Positions 8,952 through 18,348 of a stretch of 64,000 bases of DNA are shown here, one piece after another. The stretch lies in contig JAJZQX010000014.1 of assembly GCA_021806645.1 (NCBI GenBank), positions 46,365 to 110,364 of the forward strand, in the 5' to 3' direction. Each line of letters begins with the position of its first letter. Position 1 is the stretch's first letter. The notes under the pieces were generated by a model, which had not been told where the DNA came from, searched no databases, and worked only from the letters and a program-made list of their open reading frames with translations. The DNA comes from Myxococcales bacterium. GTDB lineage: Bacteria; Myxococcota; Myxococcia; Myxococcales; Anaeromyxobacteraceae. The position numbers and the translations under genes are program-made.

Positions 8952-10406
8952 CTAGTACCGGTAGCTGTCCGGCTTGAACGGCCCGTCGGGCGAGATGGCG
9001 AGGTACTCGGCCTGCTTCGGCGTCAGCCGGGTCAGCCGAGCGCCGAGCTGGCCGAGGTGGAGCGCCGCCACCTTCTCGTCGAGGTGCTTGGGCAGCGTGT
9101 AGACCTTCTTCTGGTAGGCCTTCCGGTTCACCGCCAGCTCGATCTGGGCCAGCGACTGGTTGGTGAACGAGTTGGACATCACGAAGGAGGGGTGGCCGGT
9201 GGCGCAGCCGAGGTTGAGGAGCCGCCCCTCGGCCAGCACCAGCACGCGGTGGCCGTCGGGGAAGACGAAGGCGTCGTACTGCGGCTTGATGTTGAGCCGC
9301 GTCGTCGCCTTCTTCAGGCCGGCCATGTCGATCTCGTTGTCGAAGTGGCCGATGTTCCCGACGATGGCGCAGTCCTTCATCTTCTTCATGTGGTCGACGG
9401 TGAGCACGTCGAGGTTGCCGGTGGCGGTGACGAAGACGTCGCCCTTGGCGACCACGTCCTCTACCCGGACCACCTGGTAGCCCTCCATCGACGCCTGCAG
9501 CGCGTTGATGGGGTCGATCTCGGTCACCACCACGCGGGCCCCCTGCCCGCGCAGCGCCTGGGCGCAGCCCTTGCCCACGTCGCCGTAGCCGAGCACCACG
9601 CAGAGCTTGCCGGCCAGCATCACGTCGGTGGCGCGGTTGAGGCCGTCCACCAGCGAGTGGCGGCAGCCGTAGAGGTTGTCGAACTTCGACTTGGTCACCG
9701 AGTCGTTGACGTTGATGGCGGGGAAGAGCAGCTGCCCCTTCTTCTCCATCTCGTAGAGCCGGTGGACGCCGGTGGTGGTCTCCTCGGAGACGCCGGCGCA
9801 GGCGGCGGCCACCCTGGTCCAGCGCTTCGGCGTGGCCTTGAGCGTCCGCGCCAGGAGCTTGAGGATGACGGCGTACTCCTCCGAGTCGGCGGGGCCGGCC
9901 CTGGGCACCTTGCCGGCCGCCTCGAACTCGACGCCCTTGTGGATGAGCAGGGTGGCGTCTCCGCCGTCGTCGACGATCTGGGTCGGCCCGAGGCCGTGGC
10001 CGAAGTCGAGGGCGCGATCCGTGCACTCCCAGTACTCCTGCAGCGTCTCGCCCTTCCAGGCGAAGACCGGCACGCCGGACGGCGCCTTCACCGTGCCGGT
10101 GGGACCGACCACGATGGCGGCGGCGGCGTGGTCCTGGGTCGAGAAGATGTTGCAGGAGGCCCAGCGCACCTTGGCGCCGAGCGCCACCAGCGTCTCGATG
10201 AGCACGCCGGTCTGGATGGTCATGTGGAGCGAGCCGGTGATGCGCTGCCCCTTGAGCGGCTTCTTCTTGCCGTACTCCTTCCGGATGGCCATCAGGCCGG
10301 GCATCTCCTTCTCGGCCAGCTCGAGCTCCTTGCGCCCCCAGTCGGCGAGAGAGAGGTCCTTCACCAGGTGCTCGAGCTTCGCGGCGGGCTTCTTCGTGGC
10401 GGCCAT
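8952..10406 (-). CDS. ahcY: Adenosylhomocysteinase
   Basis: The 484-residue enzyme shows [17 protein letters not shown] near the start, [13 protein letters not shown] with the NAD-contacting lysine, the Rossmann loop [18 protein letters not shown], and the NAD-binding C-terminal end KPDSYRY. It contains the extra segment of about 40 residues found in bacterial-type enzymes. It hydrolyses S-adenosylhomocysteine to adenosine and homocysteine, clearing the inhibitory product of methyltransferases. It lies 31 bases downstream of the SahR-like regulator on the same strand, which fits SAH-responsive control of the operon. A GGAGAAG ribosome-binding site precedes the ATG. Confidence 0.96.
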   Translation of the reverse strand: MAATKKPAAKLEHLVKDLSLADWGRKELELAEKEMPGLMAIRKEYGKKKPLKGQRITGSLHMTIQTGVLIETLVALGAKVRWASCNIFSTQDHAAAAIVVGPTGTVKAPSGVPVFAWKGETLQEYWECTDRALDFGHGLGPTQIVDDGGDATLLIHKGVEFEAAGKVPRAGPADSEEYAVILKLLARTLKATPKRWTRVAAACAGVSEETTTGVHRLYEMEKKGQLLFPAINVNDSVTKSKFDNLYGCRHSLVDGLNRATDVMLAGKLCVVLGYGDVGKGCAQALRGQGARVVVTEIDPINALQASMEGYQVVRVEDVVAKGDVFVTATGNLDVLTVDHMKKMKDCAIVGNIGHFDNEIDMAGLKKATTRLNIKPQYDAFVFPDGHRVLVLAEGRLLNLGCATGHPSFVMSNSFTNQSLAQIELAVNRKAYQKKVYTLPKHLDEKVAALHLGQLGARLTRLTPKQAEYLAISPDGPFKPDSYRY

Positions 10407-10437
10407 GCGGGCTTCTCCTTGTGGTTCCAGCTTCGGT

Positions 10438-11421
10438 CTAGCGGCGTGGCCCGGCGGGCTGCCGGGCGGTGGCGATGAAGAGGGCGGGGCCGCGCGCGCC
10501 GGCTTCCGGCGGCAACGGGCGGACCGCCGGCGCGGTGAGACCGGCGGCGGCGAAGGCGCGGGCCAGGTCGTCGGGGGCGAAGCCGAGCCGGGCCTGGCCG
10601 AGCCGGCGGGCGAACGCCTCGTCGCCGTGGCGGGCGAGATCCACCACCACCAGGCGGCCGCCGGCCTTGAGGATGCGCGCCGCCTCGGCCAGCACCGGCG
10701 CCACCTCGGACACGTAGGTGAGCACCAGCACCAGCAGGGCCGCGTCGCAGCTCCCCGACGGGAGCGGCAGCGCCTCCAGCCCGGCCCGGTGCAGCTCCAC
10801 GTTGTCGAACGGCTCCAGCCGGCGGCGCGCCGCGCGCAGCATGGCGGCCGACTGGTCCACGCCGATCAGCCTGGCGACGTGGGGGGCCAGCGCCGCGGAG
10901 AGCGTGCCGGCGCCGCAGCCGAGATCTGCCACGGTCAGGTCGGGCGGCAGCAGGCCGAGCAGCGCCTCGCGCTCGAAGCGGTGGCCGTAGGCCTCGGCGC
11001 GCAGCGCCTCCCACTCCTGGGCCGCGCCGGCGAAGAACTCCTCGGCCCCCTCGCGCCGGGCCCGCAGCCGGGCCTCCAGCCGGACCTCGTCCTGCTCCGC
11101 CGCCGCCCACCCGTCGGTCTCGGCGCGGGCCAGCTTCCAGAGCCGGCGCGCCCCGGCGCCGGCCGAGTCGGAGAAGCGGTAGAAGCTGGCGGTCCCCTGC
11201 CGCCGCGAGGCGAGCCAGCCGGAGCCGGAGAGCGTCTTCAGGTGGCGCGAGACCGTGGACTGCGGCAGCCGCAGCACGTCGCAGAGCTCCTGCACCGAAA
11301 GCTCCTCGCGCTCCAGCACCCGCAGCAGCCGGAGCCTGGTCTCGTCGGCGAGCCCGTCCATCCAGCCCAGCAGGGCGACGTGGCGGCGGGCGGCTGTGGA
11401 GGTGGAGGTGGCGGCGTTCAT
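10438..11421 (-). CDS. sahR: SahR-like regulator: ArsR HTH fused to SAM-methyltransferase-type domain
   Basis: The 327-residue protein joins an ArsR-type winged helix (about residues 15-95; [19 protein letters not shown] is the recognition helix) to a class I methyltransferase-type domain with motif I DLGCGAG at 166-172 and GVDQS as motif II. SahR regulators of Proteobacteria have this architecture, bind SAH in the methyltransferase-type domain and repress methionine/SAH-cycle genes. Here ahcY follows 31 bases downstream and an 8-bp inverted repeat overlaps the promoter, supporting the assignment. A true methyltransferase with a DNA-binding domain is the alternative. The C-terminal tail ends about 20 residues after the last recognisable strand. 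The translation start is nearly leaderless. Confidence 0.82.
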   Translation of the reverse strand: MNAATSTSTAARRHVALLGWMDGLADETRLRLLRVLEREELSVQELCDVLRLPQSTVSRHLKTLSGSGWLASRRQGTASFYRFSDSAGAGARRLWKLARAETDGWAAAEQDEVRLEARLRARREGAEEFFAGAAQEWEALRAEAYGHRFEREALLGLLPPDLTVADLGCGAGTLSAALAPHVARLIGVDQSAAMLRAARRRLEPFDNVELHRAGLEALPLPSGSCDAALLVLVLTYVSEVAPVLAEAARILKAGGRLVVVDLARHGDEAFARRLGQARLGFAPDDLARAFAAAGLTAPAVRPLPPEAGARGPALFIATARQPAGPRR

Positions 11422-11424
11422 CGC

Positions 11425-11468
11425 TATATCCGGGTGGACGGATATAACGATCGCGGTCAGAAGGTCAA
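11425..11468 (-). promoter_or_regulatory. sahR-ahcY promoter with SahR-type inverted-repeat operator
   Basis: Arms TATATCCG (11425-11432) and CGGATATA (11439-11446) form a perfect 8-bp inverted repeat with a 6-base spacer, starting 4 bases before the sahR ATG. On the minus strand -35 TTGACC (11468-11463) and -10 TATATC (11446-11441) are 16 bases apart, so the repeat covers the -10 element. A regulator bound there would block initiation, consistent with autorepression. Transcription would begin about 13 bases before the ATG, and no Shine-Dalgarno is visible. Confidence 0.7.
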
Positions 11469-11567
11469 GCCGGCCCTGGCCGTCCAGGTCGGCACGAGCA
11501 GTCGAGAGCTGCCGGTGAGCGGCGCGATCTCGTCGCGCCAGGTGACGAGCCGGCCGACTCCCCCTTC

Positions 11568-11593
11568 CGCGATTCCCGACGTCGGGAATCGCG
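11568..11593. repeat. Perfect 26-bp palindrome between metK and sahR
   Basis: CGCGATTCCCGAC (11568-11580) is followed at once by its exact reverse complement (11581-11593). Pairing continues imperfectly on both sides through the CCCCTTC and AAAGAGG flanks. It lies 106 bases past the metK stop and 120 bases before the sahR -35 element. There is no U-tract on either strand, so it may be a factor-independent terminator of weak type, a transcript-end hairpin or a protein-binding site. The rest of 11469-11698 holds nothing recognisable. Confidence 0.5.
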
Positions 11594-11698
11594 AAAGAGG
11601 GACCACGCCCGGGTGCGTCTCGGAAAAGCTCGCAGCCGCCCGCTGGGGCGACGCCGGGGGTGCATGGGTTGGGTGAAGCCGGTTACTGGCGCGACCGG

Positions 11699-12847
11699 CT
11701 ACTTCAGCCCAGCCACGGCCGCCAGCTCCTCGGCCCGGTCGGTCCGCTCCCAGGTGAAGCTCTTCTCGGTCCGGCCGAAGTGGCCGTAGGCGGCGGTCTT
11801 CTCGTAGATGGGCCGGCGCAGGTCGAGCCCCTCCATGATCTCCCGCGGCGTCAGCCTGAACACCTTGCGGACGGCCATGGCGATCTTCGCCTCGTCCACC
11901 TGGGCGGTGCCGAAGGTCTCGACCAGCACCGAGACCGGCTCGGCGACGCCGATGGCGTAGGCCACCTGCACCTCGCAGCGCGAGGCCAGCCTGGCCGCCA
12001 CCACGTTCTTGGCGATGTAGCGCCCCATGTAGGCGGCCGAGCGGTCCACCTTGGACGGGTCCTTGCCGGAGAAGGCGCCGCCGCCGTGGCGGCCCATGCC
12101 GCCGTAGGTGTCGACGATGATCTTCCGGCCGGTCAGGCCGGTGTCGCCCATGGGGCCGCCGATGACGAAGCGGCCGGTCGGGTTGATGTAGTACTTGGTC
12201 TTCCTGTCGAGCAGCCGGGCAGGCAGCGACTTCTTGATCACCAGCTCGCGGACCGCCTCGTGCAGCTTCTTGTTCGAGACCTCCTCGGAATGCTGGGTCG
12301 AGACCACCACGGTGTCGATGCGGGCGACCCGGCCGCCGCGGTACTCCACCGTGACCTGGCTCTTGCCGTCGGGGCGGAGGAAGTCGAGCCCGCCCTTGCG
12401 GACCTTGGCGAGCTGCTTGGTGACGGCGTGGGCGTACTGGATGGGCGCCGGCATCAGCTCGGGCGTCTCGTTGCAGGCGTAGCCGAACATCATGCCCTGG
12501 TCGCCGGCCCCGCCGGTGTCCACTCCCTGGGCGATGTCGGGGGACTGCTGGTCCACCGCCACCAGCACCGCGCAGCTGAAGGCGTCAAAGCCCATCGAGC
12601 CGTCGGTGTAGCCGATCTTGCGGACCGTCTCGCGGGCCAGCCGCGGGTAGTCGAGCCGCGCGCTGGTGGTGATCTCGCCCGCCAGCATGACGTAGCCGGT
12701 CTTGAGCAGGGTCTCGCAGGCCACCCGCCCCTTGGGATCCTGGGCCAGGACCGCGTCGAGGACGGCGTCGGAGATCTGGTCGGCCATCTTGTCGGGATGG
12801 CCCTCGGTGACGGACTCCGAGGTGAAAAGGTAATCGGTCGCTGACAT
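11699..12847 (-). CDS. metK: S-adenosylmethionine synthetase
   Basis: The 382-residue enzyme has [24 protein letters not shown] split over the first 30 residues, the signature hexapeptide region [12 protein letters not shown], and [19 protein letters not shown], all in the normal order and at normal length. It makes SAM from methionine and ATP. It sits between the PTS operon and the SAH-cycle operon on the same strand but has its own promoter, and no copy of the TATATCCG operator is found near it, so it may not share the SahR control of ahcY. Confidence 0.97.
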   Translation of the reverse strand: MSATDYLFTSESVTEGHPDKMADQISDAVLDAVLAQDPKGRVACETLLKTGYVMLAGEITTSARLDYPRLARETVRKIGYTDGSMGFDAFSCAVLVAVDQQSPDIAQGVDTGGAGDQGMMFGYACNETPELMPAPIQYAHAVTKQLAKVRKGGLDFLRPDGKSQVTVEYRGGRVARIDTVVVSTQHSEEVSNKKLHEAVRELVIKKSLPARLLDRKTKYYINPTGRFVIGGPMGDTGLTGRKIIVDTYGGMGRHGGGAFSGKDPSKVDRSAAYMGRYIAKNVVAARLASRCEVQVAYAIGVAEPVSVLVETFGTAQVDEAKIAMAVRKVFRLTPREIMEGLDLRRPIYEKTAAYGHFGRTEKSFTWERTDRAEELAAVAGLK

Positions 12848-12879
12848 GTGCGGCTCCCTGGAAGGCTCGAAAGGGCCGC

Positions 12880-12909
12880 AACCTAGGCGCCCCCGAGCGT
12901 GGCTGTCAA
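12880..12909 (-). promoter_or_regulatory. metK promoter
   Basis: On the minus strand a perfect TTGACA (12909-12904) and TAGGTT (12885-12880) are 18 bases apart. Transcription would start near 12873, giving a leader of about 26 bases with AGGGAG before the ATG at 12847. A hairpin with arms CCTCCGC (12931-12937) and GCGGAGG (12942-12948) lies just upstream and may end transcription from ptsI. No SAM riboswitch fits in the short leader. Confidence 0.6.
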
Positions 12910-12962
12910 CATGGCGGAGGGCTTGCCGCGCCTCCGCCGCAGCGGAGGGGAGGGCGGCGGGT

Positions 12963-14753
12963 TCAGCCCGGGACCGACCCGGCCCGGGAGTCGTGCTCCA
13001 TGAGCGCGCCGAAGCGCCGGATCATCTCGTCGCGCACCTCGCGCTCGATGTCGTCGGCCTGGGTCAGCGCCAGCATGCGCGCCACCAGCGCCCGCCCGTC
13101 CTCGGCCCGCGCCGCCCGCACCACCCGCTTCACCAGCGGGATGGAGGGGCCGTTCATCGACAGCTCGTTGACGCCCAGTCCGAGCAGCACCAGGGCGTTG
13201 AGCGGCTCGCCCGCCATCTCGCCGCACATCGAGACCGGGATGCCGGCCTCGCGTCCGGCGTCGCAGACCTGCTTCAGGAGCCGCAGCACCGAGAGGTGGA
13301 GCGGCCGGTAGAGGTAGGCGACGTCCTTGTTCTGGCGGTCGATGCCGATGGTGTACTGGATCAGGTCGTTGGTGCCGATGCTGAAGAAGTCCACCTCGCG
13401 CGCCAGCCGGTCGGCGATGAGGGCGGCGCTGGGCAGCTCGATCATGATCCCCACCGGCGGCAGCGGGTGGTCGAACCCCTCGCGCGCCAGCTCGTCGCGG
13501 ACGTCGTTGAGCACCTGGCGCGCCGCCCGCAGCTCGGCGATGCCCGAGATCATGGGGAACATGAGCCGGAGCCGGCCGTGGACCGAGGCCCGCAGCAGCG
13601 CCCGCAGCTGGCTGCGGAACATGTCGGGCTGGCGCAGGCAGTAGCGGATGGCCCGCAGCCCCATGGCCGGGTTCTCGGCGTGGGCCTTCAGGCCGGCCGG
13701 CAGCTTGTCGCCGCCCAGGTCAAAGGTGCGGATGGTGACCGGGCGCGGCGCCAGCGCCTCCAGCACGCGCCGGTAGTCCTGGTAGTGCTCCTCCTCGGTC
13801 GGCAGCCGGTCGCGCTGCAGGTAGAGGAACTCGGTCCGGTAGAGCCCCACCGCCTCGCCGCCGTGGTTGAGCAGGCTGGGGACCTCCTCGGCGAACTCGA
13901 TGTTGCCGGCCAGCTTGACGGTGGCGCCGTCCAGGGTGGTGGCCGGCAGCTCGCGGGTGCGCAGCAGCTCGCGCTCGTGGACCAGGAACCGCTCGCGCGC
14001 CGCCTCGTAGTCGGCCCGCTCGGCCGGCGTCGGACCGATGATCACCACGCCCTGCGTGCCGTCTACGATGATCCAGTCGCCCTTGTCGGCCAGCGTGGTG
14101 ATGCGGCCCAGCGCCACCACCGCCGGCACCTCCAGGGCGCGCGCCACGATGGCGGTGTGGCTGGTCTTGGCGCCGGAGTCGGTGACGAAGGCCCCGACCT
14201 TGCGCTCGTGGAGCAGCAGCGCGGTGTCGGCCGGGGTCAGGTCGTGGGCCACGATGATGGCCCCCTCCGGCGGCAGCTCCTCGACGTCCACCTGCTGGCC
14301 GAGCAGGTTCTTGATGATCCGCTCGCCCACGTAGTCGACGTCGGCGCGGCGCTCCTTGAAGTACTCGTCGGCGTCGGCGGCGAAGGCCCCCTTGATCTTC
14401 CGGACCGCCCGCTTGATCGACCACTCGGCGTTGAGCCGCTCGTCGCGGATCAGCTTGTGCACCTCGAGGACCAGCATCTCGTCCTTGAGCATGAGCCGGT
14501 GGATGTCGATGATGGCGGTGTGCTCGCTGGCGCCGGTACCCTCGGTGGCGGTGACCTTCTGGCGGACCTCCTCGAGCTGCCGGTCGGAGATCTCCAGCGC
14601 CACCCGGAAGCGGGCCAGCTCCGGCTCGATCTCGTCGGGGCCGAGCCGTCGCTTGGGCGTCCGCACCTTGCGCCGGTCCACCGGCCAGCAGCGCCCGATG
14701 GCGATGCCGGGCGAGGCGCCTATGCCGTTCAAGGTGGTGGTGCCAGTCGCCAT
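12963..14753 (-). CDS. ptsI: PTS Enzyme I (phosphoenolpyruvate-protein phosphotransferase)
   Basis: The 596-residue protein is of standard length. It opens with [11 protein letters not shown], has the phosphorylated histidine in [14 protein letters not shown] (His199), the PEP-binding GLYRTEFLY and RTFDLGGDK, and the C-terminal [14 protein letters not shown] and SMCGEMAG with the catalytic cysteine. It takes phosphate from PEP and passes it to HPr, whose gene ends 14 bases upstream. As the last gene of the hprK-rapZ-IIA-IIB-IIC-IID-ptsH-ptsI run it completes a mannose-type phosphorelay in one operon. Confidence 0.96.
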   Translation of the reverse strand: MATGTTTLNGIGASPGIAIGRCWPVDRRKVRTPKRRLGPDEIEPELARFRVALEISDRQLEEVRQKVTATEGTGASEHTAIIDIHRLMLKDEMLVLEVHKLIRDERLNAEWSIKRAVRKIKGAFAADADEYFKERRADVDYVGERIIKNLLGQQVDVEELPPEGAIIVAHDLTPADTALLLHERKVGAFVTDSGAKTSHTAIVARALEVPAVVALGRITTLADKGDWIIVDGTQGVVIIGPTPAERADYEAARERFLVHERELLRTRELPATTLDGATVKLAGNIEFAEEVPSLLNHGGEAVGLYRTEFLYLQRDRLPTEEEHYQDYRRVLEALAPRPVTIRTFDLGGDKLPAGLKAHAENPAMGLRAIRYCLRQPDMFRSQLRALLRASVHGRLRLMFPMISGIAELRAARQVLNDVRDELAREGFDHPLPPVGIMIELPSAALIADRLAREVDFFSIGTNDLIQYTIGIDRQNKDVAYLYRPLHLSVLRLLKQVCDAGREAGIPVSMCGEMAGEPLNALVLLGLGVNELSMNGPSIPLVKRVVRAARAEDGRALVARMLALTQADDIEREVRDEMIRRFGALMEHDSRAGSVPG

Positions 14754-14767
14754 GGGGTGCCCGCGTG

Positions 14768-15040
14768 CTAGCGCTCTCCGAAGCCGGCCTCGATCAGCTT
14801 GCCGAACGCCGACATGGCCGACTCGGCGTCCTCACCTTCGCACACCACCGTCAGCTTCGAGCCGCGCGCCGCCGCCAGGGTGAGGACCCCCATGATGCTC
14901 TTGGCGTTGACGGATGTCCCGTCCTTCACGATCTGGACCTCGCAGACGTGCCGGTTGGCGATCTGCACCAGCTGCGAGGCCGGCCGGGCGTGGAGCCCGA
15001 GGGCGTTGACGATGCTGAAGGTCTTCTCCAGGCGCGGCAT
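14768..15040 (-). CDS. ptsH: HPr phosphocarrier protein
   Basis: A small protein with the phosphorylation site GLHARPA (His17 from the ATG) and the regulatory serine in NAKSIMGVL (Ser48), both matching His15/Ser46 of classical HPr. Presence of the serine motif fits the HPr kinase gene in the same operon. Two starts compete: ATG at 15040, used here, is 12 bases after GGGAGG, while TTG at 15046 is only 6 bases after it and would add two residues. The IID stop lies just upstream (15047). Confidence 0.94.
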   Translation of the reverse strand: MPRLEKTFSIVNALGLHARPASQLVQIANRHVCEVQIVKDGTSVNAKSIMGVLTLAAARGSKLTVVCEGEDAESAMSAFGKLIEAGFGER

Positions 15041-15046
15041 GGCCAA

Positions 15047-15814
15047 CTAGAACCTCCCGTCCCAGCCGGTCACGGCCGCCACGATGGTCCCGAGCAGCGC
15101 CACCAGGTAGGTGGCCGGGAAGAGCGGAGCGCCCCTGGAGAGCGCCACGTAGCCGGCGCCCGCCGCCGTGGCCACCACCAGCACCGCCGCGGCCTCGCTC
15201 CCGTCCGCCACGCCCCCGGCCCGCAGCGCCACCGCCGCCGCGGCCGCCCCGCAGAGCGCCACCCCGGCCGCCCGGAGCCGGTCGGCCAGGCGCGGCAGCG
15301 CCAGCCTGGCGATGAGGCCGACCACGGCGTCGCCCTGCCGGTAGCCGGCGCGGAAGAGCAGGGCGCGCAGCCCGAAGTGGACGAGGTTGTAGGACAGCAC
15401 GGCCGCCACCACCGCCGGCCAGCCGGCCACCAGCGCGCCCAGGGCCGCCATGGCGCCGAAGAAGGGGCGCAGCGCCGTCCAGAAGAAGCCGTCGCCGACC
15501 GCCGCCAGCGGCCCCTGCAGCGTCGCCTTGTAGGAGAGCGGCGCCGCCCCCGGCTCCTCGCCGGCGGCCACCAGCTCCTCGTGGTGGATGGCGCCGCCGA
15601 GGATGGCGGCCGTCATGTACGGGTGGCAGTTGAAGAAGCCGAGGTGACGGGCCAGCGCCTCCTCCCGCCTGGCCGGATCGGCGTAGAGCGCGTCGAGGGC
15701 CGGCTCGATGGCGTAGGCGAAGCCGAGGTTCTGCATGCCGCGCCGGTTCCAGGCCGCCTGCAGGAAGAGGCAGCGCCAGAAGACGTGGGCCCTGGTCCGG
15801 AAGCGGATGGTCAC
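15047..15814 (-). CDS. PTS mannose-family IID component
   Basis: A 255-residue membrane protein with the IID features RAHVFWRCLFLQAAWNRRGMQNLGFAYAI at the N-terminus (in pieces) and FFNCHPYMTAAILGG, followed by PLAAVGDGFFW and several hydrophobic helices at the C-terminus. With IIC it forms the membrane channel of mannose-type PTS permeases. The GTG start at 15814 overlaps the IIC stop by 4 bases (GTGA). It is near the low end of the family size range, with no obvious break. The sugar carried cannot be read from the sequence. Confidence 0.9.
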   Translation of the reverse strand: MTIRFRTRAHVFWRCLFLQAAWNRRGMQNLGFAYAIEPALDALYADPARREEALARHLGFFNCHPYMTAAILGGAIHHEELVAAGEEPGAAPLSYKATLQGPLAAVGDGFFWTALRPFFGAMAALGALVAGWPAVVAAVLSYNLVHFGLRALLFRAGYRQGDAVVGLIARLALPRLADRLRAAGVALCGAAAAAVALRAGGVADGSEAAAVLVVATAAGAGYVALSRGAPLFPATYLVALLGTIVAAVTGWDGRF

Positions 15815-16506
15815 GGCGTCACCCGCAGTCCCAGCCCGATGAGCAGGGCCACCGCGGCGCTGACGCCGAAGATGGCGCCGGCGCGCCGCGCGCGCAGCGC
15901 CTTGGCCCCGGCGGCGCAGGCCAGCCCGCCGAAGGCCCACCAGCCGATGCTAAGCGGGCCGTCGAGGGACGGCGCGGCCTGCAGCAGCCGGACCGCCAGC
16001 CGGGCGGCCACCCAGGCCCCGGCCGGCGCCAGCAGCGCGGCGATGGCGAAGGGCATGGCCAGCCCGGCCAGGTTGAGCCGGACGGCGGCGTGGGGGTGGT
16101 GGCGGCGCAGCGTCTCCTCGGCGAAGAGCGCCAGCCGCTCGTTGGCCACCTCGACGAAGCGATCGGCGCGGCGGCCCAGCAGCGCCAGCGGCGCCCCGGC
16201 CAGCAGGGCCAGCACCGCGGTGGCCGGCGTCACGCCGGTGCCGAGCGCCTGGCCGGCCAGCACCGCGCCGCCCGCCACCACCACCGTGCCGAGCGCCTCG
16301 TGGACCGGCAGGGCCGCGCCGAGGTTGACCGCGCCGAGCCAGAGCAGCTCCAGCGGCGCCGCCACCGCCAGGCCGCCGGCCAGGTCGCCCAGCGCCAGCC
16401 CGGTGAGCGGGGCCAGCGCGATGGGGCGGGAGAGCATGGCCTGGAGGAAGCCCTTGCGCTCCACGGCGGCCAGGCCGGCCACGATGCCGAGCAGGAGGTA
16501 GCCCAC
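15811..16506 (-). CDS. PTS mannose-family IIC component
   Basis: A 231-residue polytopic membrane protein rich in Ala, Leu and Gly, with FLQAMLSRPIALAPLTGLALGD and LLWLGAVNLGAALP typical of mannose/sorbose IIC. The length is slightly below the usual 250-270. The start is GTG at 16506, with GGAGG close upstream on the minus strand, and the stop overlaps IID by 4 bases. It should form the transport channel with IID. Confidence 0.88.
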   Translation of the reverse strand: MGYLLLGIVAGLAAVERKGFLQAMLSRPIALAPLTGLALGDLAGGLAVAAPLELLWLGAVNLGAALPVHEALGTVVVAGGAVLAGQALGTGVTPATAVLALLAGAPLALLGRRADRFVEVANERLALFAEETLRRHHPHAAVRLNLAGLAMPFAIAALLAPAGAWVAARLAVRLLQAAPSLDGPLSIGWWAFGGLACAAGAKALRARRAGAIFGVSAAVALLIGLGLRVTP

Positions 16507-16524
16507 GGTGGCCGGGAGTGTAGC

Positions 16525-17019
16525 CTATCGGGCGGCGGCGTACCGGCGCTTGAGCTCGTCCAGCCCGTACGGCGGGTCCGTGGGGATGGCCTGGGCCTCG
16601 ACGGTGAAGCCGGCCGCCGCCAGGGCCTCCAGCGCCTCCAGCTCCTCGGCGGTCAGGAAGACCGAGGGGGTGACGGGGCGGCGCCCCATGGCGAAGTGGA
16701 TGTTGCCGAGATTGACCCGGGGCGCCCGCGCCGGCGTCAGCCCGCGCGTGGTCGCCTCCACCAGCCCGGCCACGTCTCGCACCAGCACCAGCACCACGGC
16801 CGGCGAGGCGGCCAGCGCGGCGAAGTCGACCGCGGCCATACGCAGGATGCGGGCCGGTGTCTCGCACGGGACGCAGAGCGTCATGGCGGCGCGGGCCAGC
16901 GGGCTCCCTGCCGCGTCGTCGTCGGCCACCACCACCTCGGTGGCCTTGAGGACCGGCATCCAGGCCTCGAGCACCTGCCCGTGCAGCAGCCGGTTGTCGA
17001 CGCGAACGAGGGGGATCAC
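16525..17019 (-). CDS. PTS mannose-family IIB component
   Basis: The 164-residue protein opens with IPLVRVDNRLLHGQVLEAW, the mannose-type IIB start containing the phosphorylated histidine (His13), and keeps NLGNIHFAMGRRPVTPSVFL, the conserved loop of the family. It accepts phosphate from IIA and passes it to the sugar as it crosses IIC/IID. The GTG start at 17019 lies 13 bases after the IIA stop. The C-terminal GLDELKRRYAAAR is normal for the family. Confidence 0.92.
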   Translation of the reverse strand: MIPLVRVDNRLLHGQVLEAWMPVLKATEVVVADDDAAGSPLARAAMTLCVPCETPARILRMAAVDFAALAASPAVVLVLVRDVAGLVEATTRGLTPARAPRVNLGNIHFAMGRRPVTPSVFLTAEELEALEALAAAGFTVEAQAIPTDPPYGLDELKRRYAAAR

Positions 17020-17032
17020 CGGGCGCTCGGGA

Positions 17033-17446
17033 TCAGCGGGTCGACTGGGCCCGGGCGCGCAGCAACGCGCTGGCCAGTGTGATGTTCTTCTGCCCGTGCG
17101 CCGTCGCCAGCTCGGCGGCCGCGGCCAGCCCGCTGCCGCGGCTGGTGGCCAGCTTCATCAGCATGGGGAGGTTGACCCCGGTGACCACCTCGATCTGCTC
17201 GTCGAGGAAGGTGAGCGCCAGGTTGGCGGGCGTGCCGCCGAACATGTCTGTCAGCACCAGCACCCCCTCGCCGTCCGCCCCCACCTTGTGGATGGCGGTG
17301 GCGAGGCGCGCCCGCGCCTCCTCGACCGGGCTGGAGGAGTCGATGGAGACGGAGGCCGAGCCGGCCACCGGTCCGACGATGCTCTCGGCCGTGCGGAGCA
17401 GCTCCGCGGCCAGCTGCCCGTGCGTGGCGACGACTAGTCCAACCAT
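17033..17446 (-). CDS. PTS mannose-family IIA component
   Basis: A 137-residue IIA domain: VGLVVATHGQLAAELL with the phosphorylated His9, GVLVLTDMFGGTPANLAL and GVNLPMLMKL are diagnostic of the mannose-type IIA fold. It receives phosphate from HPr. IIA is encoded separately from IIB. The gene follows rapZ by 14 bases. In HPr-kinase-containing Proteobacteria such IIA proteins often act as regulators as well as transport parts; here a full IIB/IIC/IID set is present, so transport is plausible. Confidence 0.93.
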   Translation of the reverse strand: MVGLVVATHGQLAAELLRTAESIVGPVAGSASVSIDSSSPVEEARARLATAIHKVGADGEGVLVLTDMFGGTPANLALTFLDEQIEVVTGVNLPMLMKLATSRGSGLAAAAELATAHGQKNITLASALLRARAQSTR

Positions 17447-17460
17447 GGCGGAGCGGGAAC

Positions 17461-18348
17461 CTACTCCTTCTCGATGTCCCGATGCCAGAGGCGGACCGCC
17501 TGGCCGGCCGCCTCGAGCCGCCGGGCCAGTTCGCCGGCGATGGCCACGGAGCGGTGCTTGCCGCCGGTGCAGCCGATGGCGATGGTCAGGTAGCTCTTCC
17601 CTTCGGCCTTGTAGCGGGGCAGCAGGAAGCCACCGAAGTCGTAGAGCCGGTCGAGGAAGGCCGAAGCGTCCGGCTGCGAGAGCACGAAGTCGCGGACCTC
17701 CGGGTCGGTCCCGACCCGTGACCGCAGCTCGGGGACGAAGTACGGGTTGGGCAGGAAGCGGACGTCGAGCACCAGGTCGGCGTGGGCCGGGATGCCGTAG
17801 CGGAAGCCGAAGGAGATCACGGTCACGCCCAGCTTGGCCCCTTCGCCGTTGGCGAAGCGCCGCCCCACCAGCCGCTTCAGGTCGTGGACGTTGAGGGAGG
17901 TGGTGTCGACCACCTCGTCGGCCACCGCGCGCAGCCCGGCCAGGGCCTGCCGCTCCGCCGCGATCCCGTCCTGCACGGTGCCGGCCGCGCCGGAGAGCGG
18001 GTGGCGGCGGCGCGTCTCCGAGTAGCGGCGCACCAGCGACTCGTCGGTGGCGTCGAGGAAGAGGACGGTCAGGTCTACGCCCCGCTCGCGCAGCTCCCCG
18101 ATGATGCGAGGGGCCTCGGGCAGGAAGCGGACGTCGCGGGCGTCGACCACGGCGGCGATGCGCGAGACCTCCCCGGCGGTGTGGCCGGAGAGCTGCAGCA
18201 GCTTCTCCAGCAGCACGATGGGCAGGTTGTCGACGCAGTAGAAGCCGGCGTCCTCGAGCGACCGGAGCGCGGTGGACTTCCCGGAGCCCGAGACCCCGGT
18301 GATGATCACCACCTGGAGGTCGGCGGCGCTGGGCGCGGGCGCGGTCAC
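17461..18348 (-). CDS. rapZ: RapZ/YvcJ-family nucleotide-binding RNase adapter
   Basis: The 295-residue protein has Walker [10 protein letters not shown] (18-26), the conserved [32 protein letters not shown] and the C-terminal [36 protein letters not shown]. The family binds nucleotides, and in Escherichia coli RapZ guides RNase E to the GlmZ sRNA in control of glucosamine-6-phosphate synthesis; its role in myxobacteria is unproven. The GTG start at 18348 overlaps the hprK stop by 4 bases, the classic hprK-rapZ pairing. Confidence 0.94.
   Translation of the reverse strand: MTAPAPSAADLQVVIITGVSGSGKSTALRSLEDAGFYCVDNLPIVLLEKLLQLSGHTAGEVSRIAAVVDARDVRFLPEAPRIIGELRERGVDLTVLFLDATDESLVRRYSETRRRHPLSGAAGTVQDGIAAERQALAGLRAVADEVVDTTSLNVHDLKRLVGRRFANGEGAKLGVTVISFGFRYGIPAHADLVLDVRFLPNPYFVPELRSRVGTDPEVRDFVLSQPDASAFLDRLYDFGGFLLPRYKAEGKSYLTIAIGCTGGKHRSVAIAGELARRLEAAGQAVRLWHRDIEKE

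Noticed and set aside
12848..12962. SAM or SAH riboswitch upstream of metK
   Set aside because: The predicted leader is only about 26 bases; no pseudoknot or conserved riboswitch core is present.
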